From Paenibacillus xylanexedens (GTDB taxonomy: Bacteria > Bacillota > Bacilli > Paenibacillales > Paenibacillaceae): a stretch of DNA of 64,000 nucleotides. Below the pieces are notes generated by a model that did no database searches, was not told the origin of the DNA, and worked only from the letters and a program-made list of their open reading frames with translations. The DNA lies in contig NZ_VEBF01000011.1 of assembly GCF_007676705.1 (NCBI RefSeq), positions 46,517-110,516 of the forward strand, given 5' to 3'. Each line of letters starts with the position of its first letter. Positions within the stretch are counted from its first letter, which is position 1. Below, piece after piece: positions 50,128 through 59,004 of this stretch. The position numbers were made by a program, and so were the translations under genes.

Positions 50128-52434
50128 TTAGATATTCTTCACACGAAGTACACGCATGGCGTTCAGAACAGCAAGCACCGTGACACCCACATCGGAGAAT
50201 ACCGCTTCCCACATGGTGGCAATGCCGAACACACCCAGTAGCAGGAAGATCGCCTTAACACCCAGCGCAAACCCGATATTTTGCCATACGATCATTCGTG
50301 TACGCTTCGCAATGCGGATTGCACTCGCTAGTTTCGACGGTTCATCCGTCATGATGACCACATCAGCCGCTTCAATGGCAGCATCCGAGCCAAGTCCCCC
50401 CATGGCTACGCCCACATCGGCGCGTGCCAGCACTGGTGTGTCGTTGATACCATCCCCGACAAATACCATTTTCTCCTTCGGAGACTTGGCAGCTTCCAGT
50501 TGCTCCAGCCGCTCGACTTTGTCCTGTGGCAGCAATTCAGCATAGACCTCATCTACACCCAGCTCGCGTCCTACCGCTTCACCCACAGCTTTGGCATCGC
50601 CTGTCAGCATGACCGTTTTGCGGATGCCGAGCTTCTTCAGTGCCCGAATGGCCGCGGCTGCGTCATCCTTCACTTCATCAGCAATGATCAGATGACCAAC
50701 ATACGTGCCTGCTTCAGCAACGTGTACTATTGTCCCTGCCGTCTCTGGAGTGCTATACGCTATACCCGCCTGCTCCATTAATTTGGCGTTGCCCGCCAGC
50801 ACTTCCCGACCATCGACGCTCACCTTGATCCCGTGTCCGGCAACTTCATCATAGCCTTCCAAACCTTGCGTGGGAATCACTTTGGCCCAAGCTGCACGAA
50901 TGGATTCGGCAATTGGATGATTGGAATTTGCTTCGGCAATGGCTGCAAGCTCCATCAGTTCTTCTTCCGTACGTCCACCTTCGGGACGAATGGCTGTTAC
51001 TTTAAATACACCTTTGGTGAGTGTACCCGTTTTATCAAAAACAACGACTTTCACATCGTTCAACGCTTCAAGGTAGTTACTGCCTTTGATGAGAATACCG
51101 TTACGGGAAGCCGCTCCGATGCCACCAAAGAAGCCGAGTGGAATCGAGACGACCAGCGCACATGGACATGAGATAACCAAAAAGACCAAGGCACGATAGA
51201 TCCAATCGGCAAATGTTGCACCACTAAGTAGCAACGGCGGAACAAATGCGATCAATGCTGCAAGGATCACAACAACCGGTGTGTAATAACGAGCGAATTT
51301 ACTAATAAAATGTTCTGTTTTCGCTTTCCGACTGCTCGCGTTCTGCACCAGATCCAAAATCTTGGATACTGTTGATTCACCGAACGTTTTGGTTACTTCA
51401 ATGGTCAGCATGCCGTTTTTGTTCACAAATCCACTCAGTACATCACTTCCGGGCTCCAGCTCACGAGGTACCGATTCACCTGTCAGAGCAGAAGTGTCCA
51501 CCATGGAACGTCCAGTTCTAACGATACCATCCAATGGTACTCGCTCGCCCGCTTTCACTACAATCCGATCACCAATCCGTACATCTTCTGGAGAAACCCG
51601 TTTGGTTTCGTCACCCGAACCCGTCAGGACATTCGCGTAATCCGGACGAATGTCCATGAGCGCCTGAATGGACTTGCGTGACCGATTAACCGCCATACCC
51701 TGAAACAGCTCCCCGAGCTGATAGAAGAGCATGACTGCTACCCCTTCCGGATACTCTCCAATGGCAAAGGCACCCAAAGTTGCCACGGACATCAGGAAGT
51801 ATTCATCGAATACCTGGCCACGAATAATGTTTTTGGACGCCTGGAGCACAATATCTCCCCCGGCAATCAGATAAGCGAGTGCATAGAGAGCAAATTGCGC
51901 CCAGCCCTCCAGCGGCGACCAGATCGCGGCCGCGAGCAACACAGAACCTGCAGCAAGACGAGCAAGCAATACTTTCGTCTGTCCTGCACCATGTTCATGC
52001 GAGTGGCCTGCATGGGCATCATCATGGGTATGGCTGTGATCATGTCCAGCATGATTTCCGTGATCATGAGTATGTGAGTGTTTGGCATGTGAATGTGAAT
52101 GTCCATGATCATGTCCGGCATGGTCATGACTGTGGTTATGCGCACCAGCTGCACTCCCTGTGTGGGTGTGCACATGTCCGTTCATATGTTTTCCTTTTTC
52201 CGAGATGCGTATATGCGGCTCTAGCCGCAGCACTTTGCGCTTCGCTTCTTCCACTACCTGCTCATCCATATCGGAAGTGGTGTGCATCGATAACGTTTTG
52301 GTAACGAAATTGACAGAGCATTCGCTAATGCCTTTAATTTTTTTGACGCCATTCTCAATCTTCAAAGCGCAGTTCGCACAATCCAGTCCATCAAGCAGAA
52401 GTTCCCTTTTCACCTGTTCCTGTCCGGTTCCCAT
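50128..52434 (-). CDS. heavy-metal P1B-type ATPase, Zn/Cd/Pb efflux (CadA/ZntA-like)
   Basis: This 768-residue membrane ATPase pumps divalent metals out of the cell. An N-terminal HMA domain carries LDGLDCANCALKIENGVKKI. It is followed by about 70 residues very rich in His, Asp, Gly and Ala with repeated HDH/HSH units (about residues 85-155) that would buffer metal ions. The core shows TGES in DTSALTGESVPRELE, the CPC ion site in VISCPCALVVSIPLGFFGGI, the phosphorylated Asp in VVFDKTGTLTKGVF, HP in NSNHPIAESIR, and GDGINDTPVLARADVGVAMG. The CPC and loop context fits the Zn/Cd group, not copper. The start follows GGGGAG. A divergent ArsR-type regulator gene and a dyad lie upstream. Confidence 0.95.
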   Translation of the reverse strand: MGTGQEQVKRELLLDGLDCANCALKIENGVKKIKGISECSVNFVTKTLSMHTTSDMDEQVVEEAKRKVLRLEPHIRISEKGKHMNGHVHTHTGSAAGAHNHSHDHAGHDHGHSHSHAKHSHTHDHGNHAGHDHSHTHDDAHAGHSHEHGAGQTKVLLARLAAGSVLLAAAIWSPLEGWAQFALYALAYLIAGGDIVLQASKNIIRGQVFDEYFLMSVATLGAFAIGEYPEGVAVMLFYQLGELFQGMAVNRSRKSIQALMDIRPDYANVLTGSGDETKRVSPEDVRIGDRIVVKAGERVPLDGIVRTGRSMVDTSALTGESVPRELEPGSDVLSGFVNKNGMLTIEVTKTFGESTVSKILDLVQNASSRKAKTEHFISKFARYYTPVVVILAALIAFVPPLLLSGATFADWIYRALVFLVISCPCALVVSIPLGFFGGIGAASRNGILIKGSNYLEALNDVKVVVFDKTGTLTKGVFKVTAIRPEGGRTEEELMELAAIAEANSNHPIAESIRAAWAKVIPTQGLEGYDEVAGHGIKVSVDGREVLAGNAKLMEQAGIAYSTPETAGTIVHVAEAGTYVGHLIIADEVKDDAAAAIRALKKLGIRKTVMLTGDAKAVGEAVGRELGVDEVYAELLPQDKVERLEQLEAAKSPKEKMVFVGDGINDTPVLARADVGVAMGGLGSDAAIEAADVVIMTDEPSKLASAIRIAKRTRMIVWQNIGFALGVKAIFLLLGVFGIATMWEAVFSDVGVTVLAVLNAMRVLRVKNI

Positions 52435-52489
52435 GTGAATTCTCCCCTTTGCAGTACAAAAACGATGTTATATTCCAATTACATTCAAT

Positions 52490-52509
52490 ATATGAGCATT
52501 CATTCATAT
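52490..52509. promoter_or_regulatory. ATATGA-N8-TCATAT dyad, candidate metal-responsive ArsR operator
   Basis: A perfect 6-base inverted repeat with an 8-base centre (ATATGAGCATTCATTCATAT) resembles CzrA/SmtB-type ArsR operators. It lies between the ATPase gene (56 bases before its start) and the divergent arsR gene. The rest of the 311-base region has no other clear signal. Confidence 0.55.
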
Positions 52510-52745
52510 GTTTGTTTACCCCTATTATATGCACGCCTAAACATGAGTGTCAACAATCGTTGTTGATTTTTCATACAGATTATGCTAATAGTAATCATTT
52601 CGCTTTAGACGGTTTTTGGATATAATAGGCGTATAGTTAAACTTTTGCATAAATCCGAACTAGTGAATTCCAATCAGCAATGTACTTACAAATGGTTAAA
52701 ATCGAATTATGCAAAATGTTGAGTTAACATAGGCGGTGATAGGAA

Positions 52746-53117
52746 ATGGAACAACCGGTTAAAGCACCAAGCGAATGTGATGCAGCCTGCTCAGGCACTG
52801 AAGCCGACGTGCAGACGATTCGCACTTCACTCATAGATCGGGAGACCTCTTCCGAGATGGCGGATTGGTTCAAGGCATTCAGTGATCCAACACGTCTACG
52901 TATTATTGATGCGCTGTTACAGAAGGAATTATGTGTTCATGACCTGACGGTTCTGCTCGACATGGGACAGTCGGCCATTTCACACCAGCTGCGTTCACTC
53001 CGCAACATGCGGATCGTCAAGCGGCGTAAGGAAGGCAAAACCGTGTACTACTCTCTGGATGATGCTCATATTGAGCAGATTTTCCTGCAAACGCTCCAGC
53101 ATATTAAACACAGCTAG
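52746..53117 (+). CDS. ArsR/SmtB-family metal-responsive repressor (CadC/CzrA-like)
   Basis: This 123-residue repressor releases DNA when metal binds. The winged helix is clear (MADWFKAFSDPTRLRIIDAL, then ELCVHDLTVLLDMGQSAISH with QLRSLRNMRIVKRRKEGKTV). The N-terminus has Cys residues (SECDAACSG), and the alpha3 box ELCVHD holds a Cys of the CadC metal site; the C-terminal helix (DDAHIEQIFLQTLQHIKHS) holds Asp/His ligands of the zinc-sensing CzrA type. It is divergent from the P-type ATPase gene and probably controls it. GGCGGTGATAGGAA precedes the ATG. Confidence 0.9.
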   Translation: MEQPVKAPSECDAACSGTEADVQTIRTSLIDRETSSEMADWFKAFSDPTRLRIIDALLQKELCVHDLTVLLDMGQSAISHQLRSLRNMRIVKRRKEGKTVYYSLDDAHIEQIFLQTLQHIKHS

Positions 53118-53139
53118 GCAGCAGCCAAGCTTGTTCATG

Positions 53140-53190
53140 AAGAAGAACCCCCGCCTCTCGGCTATATGCCGATGGACGGGGGTTCTTCTT
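53140..53190. terminator. terminator of the ArsR gene, shared with the AI-2E-family gene
   Basis: AAGAAGAACCCCCG pairs perfectly over 14 bases with CGGGGGTTCTTCTT, with an inner CGGC-type hairpin. It is bidirectional. Confidence 0.85.
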
Positions 53191-53271
53191 GGTAAGGGTA
53201 CCGTTTTATCCAAGATGGATATAAAGTGACTACTTCTTCTAAGTACCGATCAGTTGGACTCGCCGCTTCGA

Positions 53272-54432
53272 TTACAGAAGATTGTTCTTGTTCGGATCAT
53301 ACAGACCGGATCTGTCTTTGAACCAGTTGAAGATATGCGATACACATACTTTCAGCACCGCATATCCTGGGACAGCGAGCAGGATGCCCACGACTCCAAA
53401 CAGATTACCTGAAGTCAGAATGACAAAGATAATCGTGATAGGATGAATCTTCAGCGTTTTGCCCATGATCTGTGGAGAGATGAATTTACCTTCGATTAAC
53501 TGCACGATCGTCCATACGGCAACCATCTTCAAAAGCATCACCGGTGAAGTAACGAGAGCCACGATCAACGCAGGTGTAATCGCAATTGCAGGCCCCAGAT
53601 ACGGAACAACACTCGTGAACGATGCGATAATTGCAAGAATCAGTGCGTAATCCAGACCAATGATCATATAACCAATGTAGAGCAGGATACCGATGCAGAA
53701 GCTGACGATAATCTGTCCACGAATAAATGAACTGATCTGGTGATTGATGTCTTCCAGCACATGCATTGCACCCGTCCGGCTCTTGAGCGGCAGGAAAGAC
53801 AGAATTTTTGCCGGCAGCTTCTTGCCGTCTTTCAGCAGATAAAACAGAATGAACGGAACCGTAACGATGGACAGCACAGTCTCAGTGAAAGCTCCGAGGA
53901 ATCCGCCTAATTTGGTCCAGGTCGAGTTCAGAATTTCTGTAGCCTTCTGGGAGATTGTTCCCCACCAATCCTGAGAATTCAGATTCACCGTCTCCTGGAA
54001 CTGACTGAACAGTTGGCTACCCGTGAGTTCCTCAAACTGCTGTTTTACCGTCTCGCTGTATGTTGGGAAATTTTCGATCAGCCCCATAATCTGGTTCCGT
54101 ACAACCGGAATGACTGCCAGCACTACGACTGTCAGAATGCCTCCAATCGCAAGATACAGGATCAAAATGGACCAGCCGCGCTTGATTTTTGACCTTTCCA
54201 TGACATCGACAATCGGATTCAGCAGGTAGTAAAGTATGCCTGACAGAATAATAGGTAACACAATAGTCTTGATGAGTACCGCGAGCGGATGAAGAACAAA
54301 GGATACTTTGGTCAGAACCATCACGTTCAGTCCCACCAACAGCAGAATTAACAGAAATAGAACAAACTTGTTGTTAAGAAAAAATCGCTTGAACCGATCC
54401 GGCCAAACGCGGGGTTGCTCAGGTTGCTCCAT
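53272..54432 (-). CDS. AI-2E family (PerM/YtvI-like) membrane transporter
   Basis: This protein of about 386 residues has seven or eight membrane helices, for example NNKFVLFLLILLLVGLNVMV, ILILYLAIGGILTVVVLAVI and FTSVVPYLGPAIAITPALIV, with the family motif TSVVPYLGP and a C-terminal FGVVGILLAVPGYAVLKV. The family includes proposed autoinducer-2 exporters and Na/H antiporters; the function of YtvI-type members is not settled. The ATG at 54432 is 11 bases after GAGAGG; an earlier ATG at 54459 has no site. Co-transcription with neighbours is not suggested. Confidence 0.87.
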   Translation of the reverse strand: MEQPEQPRVWPDRFKRFFLNNKFVLFLLILLLVGLNVMVLTKVSFVLHPLAVLIKTIVLPIILSGILYYLLNPIVDVMERSKIKRGWSILILYLAIGGILTVVVLAVIPVVRNQIMGLIENFPTYSETVKQQFEELTGSQLFSQFQETVNLNSQDWWGTISQKATEILNSTWTKLGGFLGAFTETVLSIVTVPFILFYLLKDGKKLPAKILSFLPLKSRTGAMHVLEDINHQISSFIRGQIIVSFCIGILLYIGYMIIGLDYALILAIIASFTSVVPYLGPAIAITPALIVALVTSPVMLLKMVAVWTIVQLIEGKFISPQIMGKTLKIHPITIIFVILTSGNLFGVVGILLAVPGYAVLKVCVSHIFNWFKDRSGLYDPNKNNLL

Positions 54433-54660
54433 AGGCGTGTCGTCCTCTCTTATGACCATTAATCAAAACTAAACTGTAAAACTATAAATGCCCCATACAC
54501 GAATAAAAAAATACCTTGTACAAGCCAACATATGTATAACACTCTGGATTTATACGTATGGTGCTGATTAATCGTTTCAAATTAAACCGATAAAGTCATT
54601 TTACCCCAAAATGAGTCTTCTGCCCCACACGAATCATTTGCAAAATCTCCCTATTCAAAA

Positions 54661-54689
54661 ACGGCTCGCCTCCCTGGGAGACGAACCGT
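54661..54689 (-). terminator. terminator of the luciferase-like monooxygenase gene
   Basis: ACGGCTCG and CGAACCGT arms pair with an inner CTCC/GGGAG stem, and the minus-strand flank is TTTTTGAATAGG. The remainder of the 54433-54749 gap is AT-rich and shows nothing else definite. Confidence 0.85.
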
Positions 54690-54749
54690 AAATTTGAAGC
54701 TACAGCTTACCATTAAAGCCAGCTTTTACGCTGAAAATTAAAATTAAGA

Positions 54750-55784
54750 TTAAGCTTTGCCTGCCAATTGTGCGATCAACTCATAGGAGTGCAGACGTGC
54801 CTTATGATCATAGATCATCGACGTAATAATCAGCTCATCTGCCTGCGTCTGCCGAATGAAGGATTCCAGCTGTCCACGTACCGTTTCTGGCGAACCGTTA
54901 ACAGCCGCCTTCAGCGTCTGCTCAACACCAGCCTTCTCGCGGTCCGTCCATTTGCCTTCCATCTCTGCGGGAGGCTGTACCAATCCCGTTGTGCCGCGAA
55001 TAATGTTCAGGAATTGCTGTTGCATCGTTGTACCCAGCCATGCTGCTTCCTCGTCTGTATCCGCAACAACAGCGTTGACACCAACAATCACGTGCGGCTC
55101 CTTCAAGCTATCAGATGGTTGGAAGTTGTTACGATATGTTTCTAGTGCAATCCGGGTGTAATCGGGCGAGAAGTGGCTGGCAAAAGCAAACGGCAATCCC
55201 AGCTGACCCGCCAGACGAGCGCTGAAATCACTGGACCCCAGCAGGTAAATCGGAATATTCAGTCCTTCTCCTGGTACAGCACGAACAGGCGCGTGATAAG
55301 ATGTCGCCGAAGCATCAAAGTATGCTCTGAGTTCTGCCAGCAGCTCTGGGAAATCTTCACCGCTGTTCAGATCTTTGCGCAGTGCCAGCGATGTACGACG
55401 GTCACTTCCGGGTGCACGACCCAGTCCCAGATCGATTCTGCCAGGATACAGGGATTCCAGTGTACCGAACTGCTCTGCGATAACTAGCGGCGCATGGTTA
55501 GGGAGCATGATTCCTCCTGAACCCAGGCGAATTGTCTTGGTTCCACCAGCCAGATATCCAATAACGACCGAAGTTGCGGAAGAGGCAATCCCCGGCATGT
55601 TGTGATGTTCAGCTACCCAGTAACGGTGATATCCCCAACGCTCTGCATGCTGTGCAAGATCGAGACTGTTGCGCAGTGCATCAGCAGGTGTTGCACCTAC
55701 AACGACGGGAGCCAGATCCAGGATGGAAAGCTTAACGTCATGAATATGTTCTTTATGGGATGAAGCTGTATTTTCTGTAGTCAT
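54750..55784 (-). CDS. LLM-class flavin-dependent monooxygenase (MsnO8 type)
   Basis: This 344-residue luciferase-like TIM-barrel flavoprotein begins KLSILDLAPVVVGATPADAL, with WVAEHHNMPGIASSATSVVI, RLGSGGIMLPNHAPLVIAEQ and LYPGRIDLGLGRAPGSDRRT, all typical of the MsnO8 subgroup. It probably uses FMNH2 and oxygen to oxidise an unknown small molecule. AAGGAG lies 11 bases before the ATG. A TATATC-CA-GATATA dyad follows the upstream region. Neighbours with redox roles (oxidoreductase, nitroreductase, two regulators) suggest an oxidative or quinone-stress group. Confidence 0.9.
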   Translation of the reverse strand: MTTENTASSHKEHIHDVKLSILDLAPVVVGATPADALRNSLDLAQHAERWGYHRYWVAEHHNMPGIASSATSVVIGYLAGGTKTIRLGSGGIMLPNHAPLVIAEQFGTLESLYPGRIDLGLGRAPGSDRRTSLALRKDLNSGEDFPELLAELRAYFDASATSYHAPVRAVPGEGLNIPIYLLGSSDFSARLAGQLGLPFAFASHFSPDYTRIALETYRNNFQPSDSLKEPHVIVGVNAVVADTDEEAAWLGTTMQQQFLNIIRGTTGLVQPPAEMEGKWTDREKAGVEQTLKAAVNGSPETVRGQLESFIRQTQADELIITSMIYDHKARLHSYELIAQLAGKA

Positions 55785-55817
55785 TACTATCTAATCTCCT
55801 TAATGATTATATTTTTG

Positions 55818-55831
55818 TATATCCAGATATA
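55818..55831. promoter_or_regulatory. TATATC-CA-GATATA dyad upstream of the LLM monooxygenase gene
   Basis: A perfect 6-base inverted repeat with a 2-base centre lies about 35 bases before the start codon. It may be an operator for one of the nearby regulators, but it does not match the ATAGATATCTAT site seen at 57024 and 57554. Confidence 0.35.
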
Positions 55832-55939
55832 TAGATTTATTATACCGCCATTGGATATGATGTGAAATGAACTAGCCGTTTACATCCGGACGGAATCCCT
55901 GCCTGACTATGCATCCTAGCTTCCGTTCCGGCATCCGGC

Positions 55940-56251
55940 TTATAACTCGTTCTGCACGTACTCGGCAAACTGACGAATTGTCTCTTCGTTCCGTCGATAA
56001 TACGTCCATTGTCCTCTGCGCTCTGAGAGTAGCAAACCCGCCTTGAGCATGGTCAGCAGATAACTGGATATAACCGACTGAGCCAGTCCAGCCTTCAGTT
56101 GAATCGTACCGACACAGATTCCGTTCTTGCCACCATCCGGATGCTGAGATAGTTCCAGCGGTGGAAAGTGTTGCTCCGGGTTTTTCAGCCACAACAAGAT
56201 TTGTCTACGTGTCTCGTTCGATAATGCTTTGAATATTAGTATAGGTTCCAT
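55940..56251 (-). CDS. ArsR-family regulator
   Basis: This 103-residue winged-helix protein starts MEPILIFKALSNETRRQILL and has the recognition helix region VGTIQLKAGLAQSVISSYLL and wing TMLKAGLLLSERRGQWTYYR. Between the first helices an extra loop (NPEQHFPPLELSQHPDGGKN) is unusual. It has no Cys cluster at alpha3, so a non-metal signal is likely. The ATG at 56251 is used although AAAGGGGG is 13 bases away; an earlier ATG at 56275 would include that sequence in the frame. It precedes the LLM monooxygenase gene on the same strand and may regulate it. Confidence 0.8.
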   Translation of the reverse strand: MEPILIFKALSNETRRQILLWLKNPEQHFPPLELSQHPDGGKNGICVGTIQLKAGLAQSVISSYLLTMLKAGLLLSERRGQWTYYRRNEETIRQFAEYVQNEL

Positions 56252-56302
56252 GGGTACGATTATACCCCCTTTCATTCATTTTGCAAACACATGAACAAAC
56301 AA

Positions 56303-56324
56303 ACCGACTCTTAATCGAGTCGGT
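56303..56324 (-). terminator. terminator of the NAD(P)H oxidoreductase gene
   Basis: ACCGACTC pairs with GAGTCGGT around TTAATC, and the minus-strand flank is TTTGTTTGTT. Confidence 0.8.
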
Positions 56325-56371
56325 CTGGAATCATATGGAATGTGAAGCTGGAATCTACATCTACTTCCACA

Positions 56372-56953
56372 TTAGAATTTGGTCGTAACCGTCTGTTTAA
56401 CCTGATCCAACATCGCTTGATATGCTGGTGCATCCAAATATCCAATACTACCAAAGAGCAGATGATCTACGGCTTCAATACCCACAAAATCGAAGATACC
56501 TACGTCTGAAGTTACTTTTAATCCAGCAGTCATGCCGATCTGGTCATATATTTCATTTGGTGTACCATGAGTGTTAATGATGAGGCCTTTTTTGCCTGTC
56601 AGCAATTTCTCAATTCCCGCTTCACCCGCTGCATAAGCAAAACCATAGGCGAATACACGGTCAACATACCCTTTCAGAATGGCAGGAAGACCTGTCCACC
56701 AGATCGGATAGATGAATGTAATGGCCTCTGCATCCGTAACAAACTGTTGCTCTGTAGCGATATCCTGTGGTGTCTGTCCTGCACGCATGGAAGCTGTATC
56801 GGCTTCAGTCAGTACAGGTTGGAATCCAAGCTTATACAAGTCACGAACGACCACTTCATGGCCTTGGGCTTCTAGAGCTTCTACAGCAGTATTGAGAATT
56901 GCGTTATTGAAGCTGTCTGTGTGTGGGTGAGCATATACGATAAGATGTTTCAT
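56372..56953 (-). CDS. NAD(P)H-dependent quinone-type oxidoreductase (flavodoxin-like fold)
   Basis: This 193-residue flavoprotein of the NQO1/MdaB type reduces quinones or similar electrophiles with NAD(P)H. It starts MKHLIVYAHPHTDSFNNAIL, has the flavin-binding HGTPNEIY and the loop TFIYPIWWTGLPAILKGYVD with the conserved Trp-Trp-Thr-Gly. CTGGAGGG precedes the ATG at 56953. A large ATAGATATCTAT palindrome lies in front of it and also in front of the next gene upstream, the MarR regulator, so the pair should be co-controlled. Redox-stress detoxification is the inferred role. Confidence 0.9.
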   Translation of the reverse strand: MKHLIVYAHPHTDSFNNAILNTAVEALEAQGHEVVVRDLYKLGFQPVLTEADTASMRAGQTPQDIATEQQFVTDAEAITFIYPIWWTGLPAILKGYVDRVFAYGFAYAAGEAGIEKLLTGKKGLIINTHGTPNEIYDQIGMTAGLKVTSDVGIFDFVGIEAVDHLLFGSIGYLDAPAYQAMLDQVKQTVTTKF

Positions 56954-57016
56954 AGTGTTAATCCCTCCAGATTGGTTTGAGTTAGGTTGCAATGATTGGT
57001 TCTCTTTAATACGTTC

Positions 57017-57042
57017 CACATACATAGATATCTATTTATGTG
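57017..57042. promoter_or_regulatory. 26-base palindrome before the NAD(P)H oxidoreductase gene, candidate MarR operator
   Basis: CACATA-C-ATAGATATCTAT-T-TATGTG is symmetric over 26 bases except one pair. The perfect 12-base core ATAGATATCTAT (57024-57035) is repeated in the marR promoter at 57554-57565. Confidence 0.6.
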
Positions 57043-57117
57043 AGCAAAAAAATATTTGGGCTCTTCTGCCTCACCCCATCCAAGTCTGGAAGGTTGGCAG
57101 ACAGAAGAATTCATTCA

Positions 57118-57540
57118 CTATAATCTTCGAACAATAGTGGACAGCAAGCTCTCCAATTGCTCCGATTGTTCATCAGATAGGCCAGCGTAGATGATGTTAT
57201 TAATCTGCTCTGATACCTGATGGAATATCGGTTCGAGTCGCTTCCCCTGTTCGGTTAGGCGAATCATCGTCACCCGGCTGTCTTCGGCACTCTTGCTGCG
57301 TTCAACATAACCGAGCTTCTCCAGCTTATTGACGAGTACCGTCACCGTTGGTTGCGTACGTTGAACACGTTCCGCCAGCATCTTGATCGACAGCGTCTCT
57401 TCCCGGTATAAGAACATGAGTACATCCCCATGAGAAGGAACAATACCTGTCACCTCATGCTGTTCCAATTCGTGAACAATCCGTTTGTTGACATGATCTC
57501 TGATTCTTGCAATCAGTGCAATTGCGTTGTATTTTGGCAT
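57118..57540 (-). CDS. MarR-family regulator
   Basis: This 140-residue repressor shows the winged helix GIVPSHGDVLMFLYREETLS, recognition helix LAERVQRTQPTVTVLVNKLE and wing KLGYVERSKSAEDSRVTMIR. It has no Cys in the core, so a ligand sensor is more likely than a thiol redox switch. Both its own promoter and that of the adjacent oxidoreductase gene carry the ATAGATATCTAT palindrome, which makes autorepression and control of the oxidoreductase likely. GAGG is close before the ATG. Confidence 0.9.
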   Translation of the reverse strand: MPKYNAIALIARIRDHVNKRIVHELEQHEVTGIVPSHGDVLMFLYREETLSIKMLAERVQRTQPTVTVLVNKLEKLGYVERSKSAEDSRVTMIRLTEQGKRLEPIFHQVSEQINNIIYAGLSDEQSEQLESLLSTIVRRL

Positions 57541-57549
57541 GACCTCATT

Positions 57550-57569
57550 ATATATAGATATCTATGTAT
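57550..57569. promoter_or_regulatory. palindrome in the marR promoter, candidate autoregulatory operator
   Basis: ATATATAGATATCTATGTAT is symmetric except one G-T pair and contains the same ATAGATATCTAT core as the site at 57017-57042. It lies 10-30 bases before the marR start codon. Confidence 0.6.
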
Positions 57570-57596
57570 TATCAAGTTCTTTTTTTATACAAAGAA

Positions 57597-57644
57597 AAAC
57601 AGCCCTTTCCATTCTTATAGCATGTGGAAAATATCGGGCTGTTT
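57597..57644 (-). terminator. terminator of the nitroreductase gene
   Basis: AAACAGCCC pairs with GGGCTGTTT, with an inner TTTCC/GGAAA stem, and the minus-strand flank is TTCTTTG. It lies about 54 bases after the stop codon. Confidence 0.75.
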
Positions 57645-57697
57645 CGATCCTGTTGTATTCTAAATGGTTAGATTAACGTTGTTGGTTCATACTGAAT

Positions 57698-58375
57698 TCA
57701 GTTAAGCCATTGAGTAACCTTTTCAATAGGTTGTCGGGTCTTCTCACGTTTTGGCTCCTCTGCCCGATAACCGAAGGCTGCCATCACCGAAACGTCCCAT
57801 GCACCCTTCTCCAGCAAACCCTCTTCTTCCAGAATATGATGGACAGCCTCGCGGTTGAAACCTTCGATTGGACAAGAGTCAATCTCGATCTGAGCCGCAG
57901 CCGTCATCATATTGCCAAGCGCAATGTACGTCTGTTTTGACGCCCAATCGAATAGGGATCGTGGATTCTCAAGAATTCTCTGGTTATTCTGAAAATTCCC
58001 GTAAGCCGCACTTGTCAGCTCAAATACATCATCTGGCATTCCTTTCATTTCCTTCAGCATGTATTCCGCATAGGGAGAATTATAACTGGCATCTGATCGG
58101 GCCAAAATAACAACAAAATGACTTGCTGTTGCCAATTGTTTTTGAGCACCCGAAGAGACTTCCGACAGACGTTTGCGCAGATCCTGATTTTGTACAATCA
58201 GAAACTTCCACGGCTCAAAGCCAATCGAACTTGGGGATAATCTGCCTGTTTCCAATATAAATTGGAAATCCTCATCCGCAATTTTACGAGTATCGTCAAA
58301 TACCTTTGTTGCATGCCGGAAATGATATGCCTTCAAGATGTCTTCCTTTTTCTTTACCTGTGTTGTAACTTCCAT
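57698..58375 (-). CDS. NAD(P)H-dependent nitroreductase (YfkO-like)
   Basis: This 225-residue FMN enzyme of the nitroreductase family reduces nitroaromatics and quinones. It starts KAYHFRHATKVFDDTRKIAD, with RLSPSSIGFEPWKFLIVQNQ (FMN contacts), SKQTYIALGNMMTAAAQIEI and VMAAFGYRAEEPKREKTRQP near the end. It is very similar to YfkO of Bacillus. The ATG at 58375 follows GGAG; the earlier ATG at 58456 is out of context. Together with the NQO1-like protein and MarR it forms an electrophile-detoxification group. Confidence 0.92.
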   Translation of the reverse strand: MEVTTQVKKKEDILKAYHFRHATKVFDDTRKIADEDFQFILETGRLSPSSIGFEPWKFLIVQNQDLRKRLSEVSSGAQKQLATASHFVVILARSDASYNSPYAEYMLKEMKGMPDDVFELTSAAYGNFQNNQRILENPRSLFDWASKQTYIALGNMMTAAAQIEIDSCPIEGFNREAVHHILEEEGLLEKGAWDVSVMAAFGYRAEEPKREKTRQPIEKVTQWLN

Positions 58376-58486
58376 GGATCTCCACGTCCTTCTCTTTATA
58401 TTTTTGTTGTATGTGCGATCGTTAGTGAATCTATTCCGAAAATGAAAAGTACGCACAATATGGTTTCTCAGTTTCAGAAGGGGAAT

Positions 58487-58936
58487 TTATAATTGTTCCA
58501 TGAATTCTTTCTCCGAAATGACGGTATATCCTTCTTGTCTCAGTAATGCTGAGGTGACACCTTCCCCCTGTACTTTATGATTGGCAAAGCTTCCATCATA
58601 TATGGTTTTCGTGCCACAGGATGGACTATACTCCTTCAACACAACACACGACACATTTAATTTTTTGGCCAATTCCAATGTCTGATAGGCTCCCTTGATA
58701 TAAAAGTCTGTGACATCCTTGCCACTTTTCTCGATCACTTTCGCAGTGCCTGCCAGTACGTCTTTGCCCGTACCACCGATAATTTCAGCCGGTTCCCGAG
58801 GAGTGGAGAATCCGCCAAGCAGCTCCGGACATACCATTTTTGCCTGCTCCTGCTCCACAAGTTCCTGAATCTTTTCATCCAGACTCGCTGTTCCATTGTA
58901 CCGACAGGCTACCCCCGCCAGACACGAACTGACCAA
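58487..58936 (-). CDS. DUF523 family protein
   Basis: This 149-residue cytosolic protein has the DUF523 hallmarks: VSSCLAGVACRYNGTASLDE at the start, MVCPELLGGFSTPREPAEII, and LKEYSPSCGTKTIYDGSFAN with conserved Cys residues (SCLAGVAC, VCPE, SPSCG). The function of the family is unproven; the clustered Cys residues suggest metal or iron-sulfur binding. The start is TTG at 58936 with AAGGA 8 bases upstream. It stands between the nitroreductase gene and the anti-sigma-like gene. Confidence 0.85.
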   Translation of the reverse strand: MVSSCLAGVACRYNGTASLDEKIQELVEQEQAKMVCPELLGGFSTPREPAEIIGGTGKDVLAGTAKVIEKSGKDVTDFYIKGAYQTLELAKKLNVSCVVLKEYSPSCGTKTIYDGSFANHKVQGEGVTSALLRQEGYTVISEKEFMEQL

Positions 58937-59004
58937 ATATTTCTTCCTTATCTCCTTATGCTCATTCCATCTTTGAAGTAAATTGTAACATATAAGATCA
59001 AGCT

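Noticed and set aside
52000..52160. Repetitive His-codon tract in the metal ATPase gene as a DNA repeat or CRISPR-like array
   Set aside because: It is in frame, irregular in unit length, and explained by a His-rich metal-binding segment of the ATPase.
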